This document shows positions 1 to 6,653 of a DNA stretch of 7,515 nt, piece after piece. Origin of the DNA: Bacteroidota bacterium (GTDB taxonomy: Bacteria > Bacteroidota > Bacteroidia > Chitinophagales > Chitinophagaceae); the NCBI GenBank assembly GCA_023409675.1, contig JAEYRC010000167.1, positions 1-7,515 on the forward strand, in the 5' to 3' direction. Each line of letters begins with the position of its first letter. Position 1 is the stretch's first letter. Under the pieces are notes generated by a model. It had not been told where the DNA came from. It did no database searches and worked only from the letters and a program-made list of their open reading frames with translations. Both the position numbers and the translations under genes were made by a program.

Positions 1-326
1 GTTTCCCGGACTCCTCGTTTTTTCAGTTGAAGCCGAACCACCTCACCGGTAAGATTTACCGTGCCCACATCGAAACCGCTGACACCTTCAACGGCAATTA
101 TATCGCCTTTATCAAAAACCTGGAGGGTCGTATTGCGGAAAAACTCTTTCCTGCTGCCATTGTTGAAACTTACTTCCACAATGCGACAACCACTTTCGGG
201 GTCGCTGAACGGTAAGTTAGCCAGCCAGTCGTGCGCGTTCATACGGTTACACCCTCCACTGCTGCAGCCGCCATTGCTTTTACAGCCATTGACTTTGCTG
301 CCCGTTCCACAAGAACTACATCCCAT
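1..326 (-). CDS. ricT: RicT/YaaT-like PSP1-domain protein, 5' part (3' end lies outside the window)
   Basis: About 108 codons can be read from an ATG at 324-326 to the left edge without a stop. The protein opens MGCSSC and has five cysteines in its first 26 residues (3, 6, 15, 21, 26), followed by a segment with 'HDWLANLPF' (32-40) and the PSP1-domain start ('VEVSFNNGSRKEFF', about 50-63; 'GDIIAVEG', about 73-80). This matches the Bacteroidota form of RicT (YaaT), called a regulatory iron-sulfur complex subunit. In Bacillus RicT works with RicA and RicF in RNA processing and in sporulation and competence control; partners here are unknown. The Cys-rich leader is absent from the Bacillus protein as I remember it. 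The frame stays open upstream to a second ATG at 390-392, adding 22 residues, but that extension looks non-conserved and hydrophobic, so the MGCSSC start is preferred. It lies downstream of holB, an order also found in Bacillus subtilis. Confidence 0.88.
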   Translation of the reverse strand, partial: MGCSSCGTGSKVNGCKSNGGCSSGGCNRMNAHDWLANLPFSDPESGCRIVEVSFNNGSRKEFFRNTTLQVFDKGDIIAVEGVSGFDVGTVNLTGEVVRLQLKKRGVRE

Positions 327-515
327 GTATATCAATTTTATACAGTCATAAAAAAATAACGGATAGGAAGATAATCGGAAGAAACCAGGCATTTCGCCCG
401 TGATGGCCAGGTTAGCCTTCAGGGCAGATACCCTTCTGGCATGGTAAGAACCGGTTGGTATATATAGTAGAAAGGTTTCAACTTCTTAAACTCCTAATCC
501 TCAGAATCAAACACC
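327..515. other. Spacer between holB and ricT
   Basis: This 189-base spacer is the longest gap in the minus-strand cluster. I see no RNA gene and no hairpin with a T-run. The ricT frame is open through most of it, back to a stop near the holB end, with one in-frame ATG at 390-392. An AT-rich stretch with TATATATA near 459-466 could belong to a separate ricT promoter, but no clear Bacteroidota -33/-7 pair was found. Confidence 0.5.
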
Positions 516-1712
516 TCAATTTACCAAAATTAATGATTTATTGGCAATGATGTGGTAGAGTTTGATGGTAAGGGCATGAAACAGCATTTTCGGATTGGCA
601 TTCCGCCCGATATACCCAATGGCCTGGTTAAACTCTTCAATCATTGCCTGCTGCTGACCAATGCCTGCCAGCTTATTCAACCGGCCTGCAAAATCTTTTT
701 CATTTTCCGCGATCGAATCGCCGATGCCTTCCATGACCTGCAGCCTGACCGCCTGTTCTACCAGGTGAATGCAATACTGCAAAAACTGTTTTTGTTTTTC
801 CCTGCCCTGTGCACTCATCTCGTCGACCCAGCGGGTTTGCGCTATCGGGCCGGTTTTCATGATCGCATTCAACCACGATCTGAAGTAAGCCTGCCAGTCA
901 TCGCCGGCATGATTCAGGAGGTTCAGGGCCTCGCGGTAATTGCCTTCACTGAGCAGCGCCAGTTGACGGGCCTGCTCTTCCGGTACGGCAGATCGTTGTG
1001 TTAGAGCCGTTGTAATGGATGCTGTATCCAGTAAAGGGAGGCCAATGAGCTGCGTTCTGGACAGGATCGTGGGCAGGATCATGTTATCATTTTCAGCTAC
1101 CAGCAGAAATAAGGTATCCTCAGGAGGCTCCTCAATAAGCTTAAGCAGGCGGTTGCCATTATTGCCCAGGTATTCGGGCATCCATACAATCAGGATCTTA
1201 TAGCGGCTTTCATAACTTTTCATGCTGAGTTTGCGCATGATTTCATTGCATTCCTCCGCTGTAATATTGCCCTGTTTGTTTTCGGCATTGATGAATTGCA
1301 GCCAGTCGAATATACTGCCATAGGGGTGAAGGGATATGAATTCCCGCCATTCCTTCATCCAGTCGTTGCTGACCGCCGGCGAACTGGGTTTTTTGGTAAT
1401 GGAAGGAAAGCTGAAATGAATATCGGGATGGATAAAAGCAGCGGCTTTTTTGCATGCCGCGCATTCTCCACAGGCATCTTCAGCTAATGCTGTTGTTACG
1501 GGTTCTCCGAATAGTCCGGGAACCGGTGCCGTATCGCGGGATGCGGCATTTTTTTCACAGACCAGGTATTGGGCAAAGGCGAGCGCCACCGGCAAACCAC
1601 CGGTACCTTCCTTCCCCAGCAACAGCAGGGCATGACTGAGCCGGTTGCCGCGAACCATATCCCGGAGCCGGGATTTAACCATATCCTGACCTATCACTTC
1701 CCTGAACAGCAT
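516..1712 (-). CDS. holB: DNA polymerase III subunit delta prime (clamp loader)
   Basis: The 398-residue protein is the delta prime subunit of the clamp loader, which with DnaX (tau/gamma) and delta opens the sliding clamp and places it on primed DNA. Visible marks are the N-terminal 'VIGQD' box (6-10), 'HALLLLGKEG' leading into a P-loop-like segment (33-41, GKEGTGGLP), zinc-binding cysteines (C81, C84, C87, with C52 as a possible fourth), 'NRLLKLIEEPP' (187-197) and the sensor-1 region ending in 'SRT' (218-220). The P-loop lacks the usual Lys-Thr/Ser, as expected for delta prime, which does not hydrolyse ATP; an intact P-loop would have suggested DnaX. Length is slightly above the usual 330-380. 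The ATG has an AT-rich leader without Shine-Dalgarno. It lies 62 bases after the peroxidase gene and 189 before ricT. Confidence 0.92.
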   Translation of the reverse strand: MLFREVIGQDMVKSRLRDMVRGNRLSHALLLLGKEGTGGLPVALAFAQYLVCEKNAASRDTAPVPGLFGEPVTTALAEDACGECAACKKAAAFIHPDIHFSFPSITKKPSSPAVSNDWMKEWREFISLHPYGSIFDWLQFINAENKQGNITAEECNEIMRKLSMKSYESRYKILIVWMPEYLGNNGNRLLKLIEEPPEDTLFLLVAENDNMILPTILSRTQLIGLPLLDTASITTALTQRSAVPEEQARQLALLSEGNYREALNLLNHAGDDWQAYFRSWLNAIMKTGPIAQTRWVDEMSAQGREKQKQFLQYCIHLVEQAVRLQVMEGIGDSIAENEKDFAGRLNKLAGIGQQQAMIEEFNQAIGYIGRNANPKMLFHALTIKLYHIIANKSLILVN

Positions 1713-1724
1713 AAATAAATTGAA

Positions 1725-1749
1725 CCGGTTGGCCGGATAGCCTTACCGG
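1725..1749. other. Small inverted repeat in the leader of holB
   Basis: CCGGT at 1725-1729 pairs with ACCGG at 1745-1749, and GGC (1731-1733) can pair with GCC (1740-1742) inside. It lies 13 bases upstream of the holB ATG on the minus strand and has no T-run, so it is not a standard terminator. It could affect holB translation or RNA stability, or be chance. Confidence 0.25.
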
Positions 1750-1774
1750 ATTTGTATTCAAAAGTTTGACCTGC

Positions 1775-2320
1775 TTACTTTAACAACCGGGTGATCTCCG
1801 TATCCATCGGCTTAACCTTACTGGGGAATACAGCGATCAGTTTTCCTTTTTCATCGAGCAGGAATTTGGAGAAATTCCATTTGATCGGATCGTCATGACC
1901 CATTTTTTTTGCTTCGTCGGTCAGGTATTTGAACAGTGGATGAATATCGCTGCCTTTAACGGAAACTTTTTCGGCCATAGGAAAGGTTACACCATAATTC
2001 TTCTGACAAAATCCCGCGATTTCCGCATTGCTTCCGGGCTCCTGGCCACCAAAATTGTTGGCGGGAAAACCCACAACTACAAGTTTGCTGTTGTACTTTT
2101 TATATAATTCTTCCAGCCCGGCATATTGCGGGGTATAGCCACATTCTGACGCGGTATTAACGATCAGTATTTTTTTGCCTTTGAAGTCGGCAAAGTTGAT
2201 TTTTTTTCCTTCGAGAGAAGGTACGCTGAAATCATACACTGAAATCCATGCAAAGGCGGCAAGCGTAAGTAAGGATAATTTTATCATGACAAGAATTTTA
2301 TTATTGAATTTGTCCGGCAA
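1775..2320 (-). CDS. Glutathione peroxidase family protein (Cys type), probably exported
   Basis: The thioredoxin-fold protein reduces hydroperoxides; in bacteria such enzymes usually draw electrons from thioredoxin rather than glutathione. The family signature is clear: 'NTASECGYTPQY' (55-66) with the peroxidatic Cys60 where some relatives carry selenocysteine, 'FPANNFGGQEPG' (85-96) with Gln93, 'FCQKNYGVTFPM' (104-115) and 'KWNFSKFLLD' (147-156) with Trp148 and Asn149, completing the catalytic set. The common resolving Cys of 'FPCNQF' is Ala87 here. Two starts are possible: 2320 (181 residues) or the internal ATG at 2285-2287 (170 residues). The shorter form begins MIKLSLLTLAAFAWIS, a plausible signal peptide or N-terminal anchor, so export to the periplasm is likely and the shorter start may be the real one. 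It sits 38 or 71 bases after the lipoprotein gene. Confidence 0.9.
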   Translation of the reverse strand: MPDKFNNKILVMIKLSLLTLAAFAWISVYDFSVPSLEGKKINFADFKGKKILIVNTASECGYTPQYAGLEELYKKYNSKLVVVGFPANNFGGQEPGSNAEIAGFCQKNYGVTFPMAEKVSVKGSDIHPLFKYLTDEAKKMGHDDPIKWNFSKFLLDEKGKLIAVFPSKVKPMDTEITRLLK

Positions 2321-2358
2321 AGATCGGATAAAAATACTGCATCAGGATGTTAAGGTAA

Positions 2359-3765
2359 TCACTCTTTCTCATAGGCGCCGGCATCGGGTGTAGCCGAATT
2401 TCGGGGGCGCCCGTCGAGATCAGTCAGGATACCTGTTGGCAGGCCATGATTGATTGCAGGCGAATTTTCCTTCAACCTGAAGTTGTAAATTCCGGATATG
2501 GAGTTGAGGGTATCAAACAGCGGATCGGCATTCAGCATGTTGACCTGTTGTACTCCGGCAGGTTCATTTTTTATTTTCCAGATGGAATGTTCAAAGCGAA
2601 CAGAAAAATTCTGTACCCCTTCCCGGCCAACCACCACTTCATCTTCCACCGGTCCGCCATCACCCCAGAAAATACAGTTTGTAAACTGCGCATCAAGCGC
2701 TGCGGTGAACAACTGATCGCCATCTTTAATAAAATCGGTGATCAGTAATGACGGTTCCTTATGCAAAATCATCTGGTTAGATACAGCAGCCACGGTACTG
2801 TGGGTTAACCGGTATTTGCCACCATAAGCCAGGATAATACCTTTCCCGCAATTACTTACCAGGGTATTGTTCATTTCCACATCAGCGCCAACGGCCAAAA
2901 CTCCCGCGTCATAACAATTGTCGATAATGACCTGGTTGAGCTGCACCTTAGGATTTGTGTTCTGCGAAAGGCCTTCCGCAACGATGCCCTGATAAGCATT
3001 TAATATCCGTGCATAGTTCAGGACATTATTTCTACTGCTGTTTCTGAAAAATATTCCGGGCCATCCGGCCGGGTAATGTTTGTAGGGCGCGTCTAATCGG
3101 TCGCCACGGAAGGTTACCCGCGTGCTATCGTAATGATTGCCGTTTACCACCAGGGAACCATCCACCAGTATGGGTCCATCAGCATGAACATATATCTGCG
3201 TGCCCTCTTCAATGGTCAGTACCGCGTTTTCCATAACCTGTAAACCGCCGAGGATAACATAAGGTTTTTCGTTTGTCCAGGTTTCATTTGAACTGACGCG
3301 ATAGGTCCGTAAGAAATTCGCGTTTTGTCCGTAAGCCTGCAACTGCACCTTTCGGCTGTTTCCGTTGAATTGAATTTCGATGCTGTCTGAAACAAGGAAA
3401 GGTTGCGTAACGGTAGTCGGATCGATCTTTACCGTAATGAAAACATAGATGCTGTCGCGGGCGGCAATTTCAATATTGCGGATTTCTGGTCCGGGTGATC
3501 CGTCGGCATTGATCCGGAAAGGGGAGGCTTCTCCTCCGGCGAGTGTAACCTTATCCAACAGTAACTTTCCATCATTATCGTTATAGATCAGGATGAGGTC
3601 GGTCACTGATCCGGCAGAAGTAAAAACGGTATCGAAGCGTACCGTATCCGCCGAAAGGCTAACGAGCGCGTCGCTGCCGGTAATCAGATTTTCCTTTTTA
3701 CAGGAGAAAAATAACAACAGGCAGATCAGCGCGGCAATACCAGATCTCCATTTTCGATCCTTCAT
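2359..3765 (-). CDS. Lipoprotein with right-handed beta-helix-like repeats
   Basis: The 468-residue protein has a basic start (MKDRKWR), a hydrophobic segment (about 9-20) and a lipobox ending LFFSC, with Cys22 as the predicted acylated residue, then KKEN. A domain of beta strands follows (about 31-145, with 'DTVRFDTVFTS' near 40-50, resembling the Ig-like regions of many Bacteroidota surface proteins). From about 165 to 400 come short irregular repeats rich in Asn, Gly, Val and Ile ('LTIEEGTQIYV', 'GSLVVNGN', 'GVLAVGADVEMNNTLVSNC', 'FTNCIFWGD'), the pattern of a parallel beta-helix. The C-terminus ends 'DLDGRPRN....PDAGAYE', a closing motif of Bacteroidota beta-helix lipoproteins. No catalytic residues can be assigned, so substrate and role are unknown; polysaccharide binding or cell-envelope attachment are possibilities only. 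It is 16 bases after comF. Confidence 0.85.
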   Translation of the reverse strand: MKDRKWRSGIAALICLLLFFSCKKENLITGSDALVSLSADTVRFDTVFTSAGSVTDLILIYNDNDGKLLLDKVTLAGGEASPFRINADGSPGPEIRNIEIAARDSIYVFITVKIDPTTVTQPFLVSDSIEIQFNGNSRKVQLQAYGQNANFLRTYRVSSNETWTNEKPYVILGGLQVMENAVLTIEEGTQIYVHADGPILVDGSLVVNGNHYDSTRVTFRGDRLDAPYKHYPAGWPGIFFRNSSRNNVLNYARILNAYQGIVAEGLSQNTNPKVQLNQVIIDNCYDAGVLAVGADVEMNNTLVSNCGKGIILAYGGKYRLTHSTVAAVSNQMILHKEPSLLITDFIKDGDQLFTAALDAQFTNCIFWGDGGPVEDEVVVGREGVQNFSVRFEHSIWKIKNEPAGVQQVNMLNADPLFDTLNSISGIYNFRLKENSPAINHGLPTGILTDLDGRPRNSATPDAGAYEKE

Positions 3766-3781
3766 GAGGTCAAAAGTAAGA

Positions 3782-4504
3782 TTATCGGGCCGTATACGCC
3801 AGCGTGGAAATACTAAGCTGCAAACCTTCCGTTTTTAATAATGCCGAACCGCATGCTTCCAGGGTGGCGCCGGTGGTTACCACATCATCAACCAACAATA
3901 CATGCCGGCCATACAAGGCCTCTTCTTCTTCAAGGATGAATTTACCCTCCATATTATCCCAGCGCTCCAGGCGGTTCTTCTGTGTTTGCGAGTTGGTTTG
4001 AATACTGCGCCGTACAACATTTTCCAATACAGGTACCTGCAGCACTTCACTGATACCATCCGCAAGGGCCGCGGCCTGGTTATAGCCGCGTTTGCGTTGG
4101 CGGGATGGATGTAAGGGTAAGGGTACGATCGCGTCAAACAGCGGGTCGTTCACAATTTGCGTATAGGCTTCACCGATACGTTTACCAAAATAAATACCAA
4201 GGTCTTTCTTTCCCTGGTATTTTAACTGATGAAGCAATGACTGTAACAGTGAGTCTTTCGTAAAGTAAAGCAGGCTGGTTGCGCTGACCAGTGGAATGCG
4301 CCCGCGAAAAATTTTTTCTACAGGGTTGACGGCAAAGCGATGAAAGCCCGTAACGGGTAAGTTGTTCAGGCAATCGAGGCAAAGTACCGCTGATTCGGTT
4401 ATCAGATCAGTACCGCAACCGGCACAGATATGCGGAAAAAACAGGTGCTGCAGGCCTTCCACTCCTTCCAGCAGCCATCGCTTTACAGCCGGCATTACCG
4501 TCAT
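3782..4504 (-). CDS. comF: ComF family protein (phosphoribosyltransferase-like)
   Basis: The 240-residue protein has the two parts of the ComF/GntX family. An N-terminal zinc finger uses C27, C30, C42 and C45 ('CAGC' and 'CLDC'). A type-I phosphoribosyltransferase-like domain follows, with 'QLKYQGKKDLG' (93-103), 'PLPLHPSRQRKRGYNQA' (128-144) and the PRPP-binding loop 'LLVDDVVTTGAT' (203-214). In naturally competent bacteria ComFC/ComF is needed for uptake and handling of single-stranded DNA; no reaction has been firmly shown for most members. Length is typical. The start at 4504 is 20 bases after the radA stop; an ATG three codons in (MPAVKRW) is an equally plausible start. The close spacing with radA suggests co-transcription and a shared link to DNA uptake and recombination. 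Confidence 0.92.
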   Translation of the reverse strand: MTVMPAVKRWLLEGVEGLQHLFFPHICAGCGTDLITESAVLCLDCLNNLPVTGFHRFAVNPVEKIFRGRIPLVSATSLLYFTKDSLLQSLLHQLKYQGKKDLGIYFGKRIGEAYTQIVNDPLFDAIVPLPLHPSRQRKRGYNQAAALADGISEVLQVPVLENVVRRSIQTNSQTQKNRLERWDNMEGKFILEEEEALYGRHVLLVDDVVTTGATLEACGSALLKTEGLQLSISTLAYTAR

Positions 4505-4524
4505 GGCTATACGTTAATGGTGAA

Positions 4525-5901
4525 TCAGAATAAGAACCGATAGAGGTCTTCGACACGGGTCATGGAAACGATTTCTATATTGAATGATTTGGCGCTGATC
4601 GATTTCTGATTGAAGGACGAAACGATTATTTTTTCAAACCCAAGTTTTTCGGCTTCAGAGATACGTTGTTCGATCCGGTGTACGGCGCGGATCTCACCAC
4701 TCAGCCCCACCTCGCCTGCAAAACAGATGCGGGATGGCACAGGCTGATCTTCATAGGAACTCAGCAAAGCACTCAGTACAGCAAGGTCAATGGAAGGATC
4801 TTCGACCCGTATACCTCCGGCAATATTCAGGAATACATCCTTAACACCAAAATGAAAGCCACCGCGTTTTTCCAGCACGGCAAGCAGCAGTTGCAGGCGG
4901 CGCAGATCGAAGCCTGTTACCGTTCGCTGAGGATTGCCATATACCGATTGGGTGACCAGCGCCTGAACTTCAACCAGCAGCGGACGAATGCCTTCTATAG
5001 TTGATGCGATGGCGATACCACTCAGGCTGTCTTCTTTCTGCGTGATCAGAATCTCGCTCGGGTTGAGCACCGGGCGCATTCCTTCACTCGTCATCTGGTA
5101 TATACCCAGTTCCGCCGTACTGCCAAAACGGTTTTTAGTGGTACGCAGCAACCGGTAGGCATAATGCTGGTCCCCTTCAAACTGCAGTACAGTATCCACC
5201 ATATGTTCCAGAATTTTCGGACCGGCAATGCTGCCTTCTTTGGTGATATGGCCGATCAGAAAAACGGGTGTATTCGTTTCCTTGGCAAAGCGCTGGAAGG
5301 CCGCGGTCGATTCCCTGATTTGAGACACTGAGCCTGGCGAAGATTCTATGAAAGGCGCCTGCAATGTTTGAACTGAATCCACGATAACAATATCCGGTTT
5401 CAGTTTTTTCAGTTCATTGAAAATCGTTTGAACAGATGTTTCGGTAAGCAGGTATAATTCATCGTTGGTGAACTTCAGCCGTTCAGCTCGCATTTTGATT
5501 TGCTGCTCACTTTCTTCACCGCTTATATATAATACACGGGTGTTTTGAAGTTGAAGCGCGATTTGTAAAAATAAGGTCGACTTGCCAATGCCGGGTTCAC
5601 CCGCAACCAGCACAAGGCTACCGGGAACAATGCCGCCACCCAGTACCCGATTCAATTCTGAATCAGGGGTTATCAGTCTTTCCTGCTCCCGGGCAATGAT
5701 CTGCTGAAGCGCAATGGTTTTTGATTTTCTTTTTTCTTCGGTGGTATAATTATCCCAGCTGGTTTCTTTCACCGTTGAATTTTTCTGAACGACTTCTTCA
5801 ACGAATGTATTCCAGGTAAGACATGAAGGACATTTACCCAGCCATTTTGCACTTTCATATCCGCAGGAAGAACAGAAGAACGCCGATTTCACCTTACTCA
5901 T
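4525..5901 (-). CDS. radA: DNA repair protein RadA (Sms)
   Basis: The 458-residue protein is full length for RadA, a hexameric ATP-driven helicase of the RecA fold that extends branches during recombination, aiding repair and natural transformation. Domains in order: a C4 zinc finger (C10, C13, C24, C27), a RecA-like ATPase with Walker A 'GEPGIGKST' (101-109), a Walker B strand 'IVIVDSVQT' (171-179) and the RadA signature KNRFG (256-260), and a C-terminal Lon-protease-like domain (about 285-458; 'DVFLNIAGGIRVEDPSIDLA' region near 355-374) that acts in assembly and DNA binding rather than proteolysis. The ATG has an AT-rich leader and no Shine-Dalgarno. It appears to be the first gene of the minus-strand cluster, facing the repeat-rich intergenic region. 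Confidence 0.97.
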   Translation of the reverse strand: MSKVKSAFFCSSCGYESAKWLGKCPSCLTWNTFVEEVVQKNSTVKETSWDNYTTEEKRKSKTIALQQIIAREQERLITPDSELNRVLGGGIVPGSLVLVAGEPGIGKSTLFLQIALQLQNTRVLYISGEESEQQIKMRAERLKFTNDELYLLTETSVQTIFNELKKLKPDIVIVDSVQTLQAPFIESSPGSVSQIRESTAAFQRFAKETNTPVFLIGHITKEGSIAGPKILEHMVDTVLQFEGDQHYAYRLLRTTKNRFGSTAELGIYQMTSEGMRPVLNPSEILITQKEDSLSGIAIASTIEGIRPLLVEVQALVTQSVYGNPQRTVTGFDLRRLQLLLAVLEKRGGFHFGVKDVFLNIAGGIRVEDPSIDLAVLSALLSSYEDQPVPSRICFAGEVGLSGEIRAVHRIEQRISEAEKLGFEKIIVSSFNQKSISAKSFNIEIVSMTRVEDLYRFLF

Positions 5902-6020
5902 AGAAAATAAAGGTAGAGGATAAAGTTTGGGTGTAAAATGTTTTTATACTGTTTCATGTACGTAATTGAACAAAAATAATGGTGGAATACCCGTTTACAG
6001 CCTGTGCGATTTATATAGTT
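5902..6020. other. radA upstream region
   Basis: This AT-rich stretch must hold the radA promoter, read on the minus strand, if radA is the first gene of the cluster. A TTTG-like box (5971-5974, minus) and a TATA-like box (5941-5948, minus) are present, but their spacing and sequence fit the Bacteroidota consensus poorly. No gene is seen. Confidence 0.4.
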
Positions 6021-6065
6021 CCAGGGCGTGCATGGTCAAAATGCGGAGTGGATGTGGATCCTAAT
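6021..6065 (-). repeat. Diverged repeat fragment F1
   Basis: CCAGGGCG..CATGGTCAA.AT (6021-6042), followed by ATCCTAAT (6058-6065), recurs as F2 at 6658-6696. On the minus strand the TTGACCATG part resembles the ATTGACCTTTC box of the main units, so F1 may be a decayed inverted member. F1 has lost the GCGC/GCGC pairing still seen in F2. Confidence 0.55.
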
Positions 6066-6071
6066 GGATTC

Positions 6072-6220
6072 GGTACCGCTCCTACGGAGCTGAAGCTCTA
6101 TGTTATTGTGTGCTATTAACCTTTCACCCCTTCGGGGTGCAGAGCATGTGATTGTAAGCCCCGACACAAATCATAGTTTGTATTATCAGATCAAACAGAT
6201 TGCTATTCAAATTGTAATTA
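6072..6220 (+). repeat. Structured intergenic repeat, unit A
   Basis: Order of elements: GGTACC; hairpin 1 (GCTCC 6078-6082 with GGAGC 6086-6090, loop TAC); a 21-base spacer; a GCTATTAACCTTTC box (6112-6125); hairpin 2 (CACCCC 6125-6130 with GGGGTG 6134-6139, loop TTC); and a tail with ACAAA (6166-6170) and TTTGT (6177-6181) that can pair. Unit A is followed directly by unit B with a 149-base period. The hairpin-3 pairing seen in B and C is weak here. Nothing in it supports a protein-coding role. Confidence 0.85.
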
Positions 6221-6376
6221 GGTACCGCTCCTACGGAGCTGATGCTAGAAACTTTTGTATGTTATTAACCTTTCACCCCTCCGGGGTGGGGACCATGGGA
6301 TTGCAGGTCTCAACACAAATGATATTTGTTTTATATCAAATTAAACAGAGTGCTATATAAAACGCAACTTCAACAT
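6221..6376 (+). repeat. Structured intergenic repeat, unit B
   Basis: Hairpin 1 lies at 6227-6239, the GTTATTAACCTTTC box at 6261-6274 and hairpin 2 (CACCCC/GGGGTG, loop TCC) at 6274-6288. Hairpin 3 pairs GACC (6291-6294) with GGTC (6306-6309). A fourth pairing joins ACAAAT (6315-6320) with ATTTGT (6324-6329). The unit aligns with A along its whole length and shares an AAACGCAA tail (from about 6359) with C. The right edge is approximate. Confidence 0.85.
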
Positions 6377-6380
6377 TCAA

Positions 6381-6455
6381 GCTGGGCGCGCGGCGGCGCG
6401 AAAGGTCAATAGCAAAGGCTCCATTTCCAGCACCCCGGCAAGCTCCGTAGGAGCG
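6381..6455 (-). repeat. Inverted repeat unit D, between units B and C
   Basis: Read on the minus strand, hairpin 1 (6442-6454; same GCTCCTACGGAGC sequence) is followed by 28 bases, a GCTATTGACCTTTC box (about 6400-6413) and a different second hairpin: CGCGC (6387-6391) with GCGCG (6396-6400), loop GGCG. The layout matches units A-C, but the hairpin-2 stem is all G/C. No equivalent of the A/B/C tail was found beyond it. Confidence 0.75.
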
Positions 6456-6485
6456 AAACGAAATACACTCAATAATTCACGGTTA

Positions 6486-6640
6486 TGTACCGCTCCTACG
6501 GAGCTGATGCTAGATACTTGTATGCTATTAACCTTTCACCCCTCCGGGGTGAAGACCATGCGATTGAAGGTCCCGACTCCAATGAGATTTTTTATACATT
6601 AAAATCCAATTGAACATTCCTATGAAACGCAAACCGAAAT
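6486..6640 (+). repeat. Structured intergenic repeat, unit C
   Basis: Hairpin 1 lies at 6492-6504, the GCTATTAACCTTTC box at 6524-6537, hairpin 2 (CACCCC/GGGGTG, loop TCC) at 6537-6551, and hairpin 3 pairs GACC (6554-6557) with GGTC (6569-6572). The first 65 or so bases are nearly identical to unit B. The tail has drifted more but ends in AAACGCAA (about 6625-6632), as in B. The right edge is approximate. Confidence 0.85.
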
Positions 6641-6653
6641 TTGACTGTTGCTC

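Noticed and set aside
33..326. SPII lipoprotein reading of the MGCSSC start
   Set aside because: A Cys at position 3 without a preceding hydrophobic signal segment is not a lipobox. The Cys-rich leader fits RicT.
27..351. Two plus-strand frames near the left edge
   Set aside because: They are antisense to the clear ricT coding sequence, which explains their openness.
552..1004. 150-codon plus-strand frame
   Set aside because: It lies wholly antisense to holB, whose protein motifs are unmistakable.
1590..1616. Intact Walker A motif or DnaX identity for the holB product
   Set aside because: The loop reads GKEGTGGLP without Lys-Thr/Ser, and the length and zinc site fit delta prime, so tau/gamma was set aside.
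5941..5974. Promoter of radA on the minus strand
   Set aside because: TTTG (5971-5974) and a TATA-like box (5941-5948) exist, but the spacing is about 22 bases and the -7 box lacks TTTG. This is too weak to call.
6100..6360. 86-codon plus-strand frame across repeat units A and B
   Set aside because: It is made almost entirely of repeat sequence. Its two halves translate the same repeat boxes in different frames, and no protein family is recognised. It is a by-product of the repeats.
6072..6640. CRISPR array
   Set aside because: Units are about 150 bases long, irregularly spaced, partly inverted and without unique spacers of constant size. No cas gene is present.
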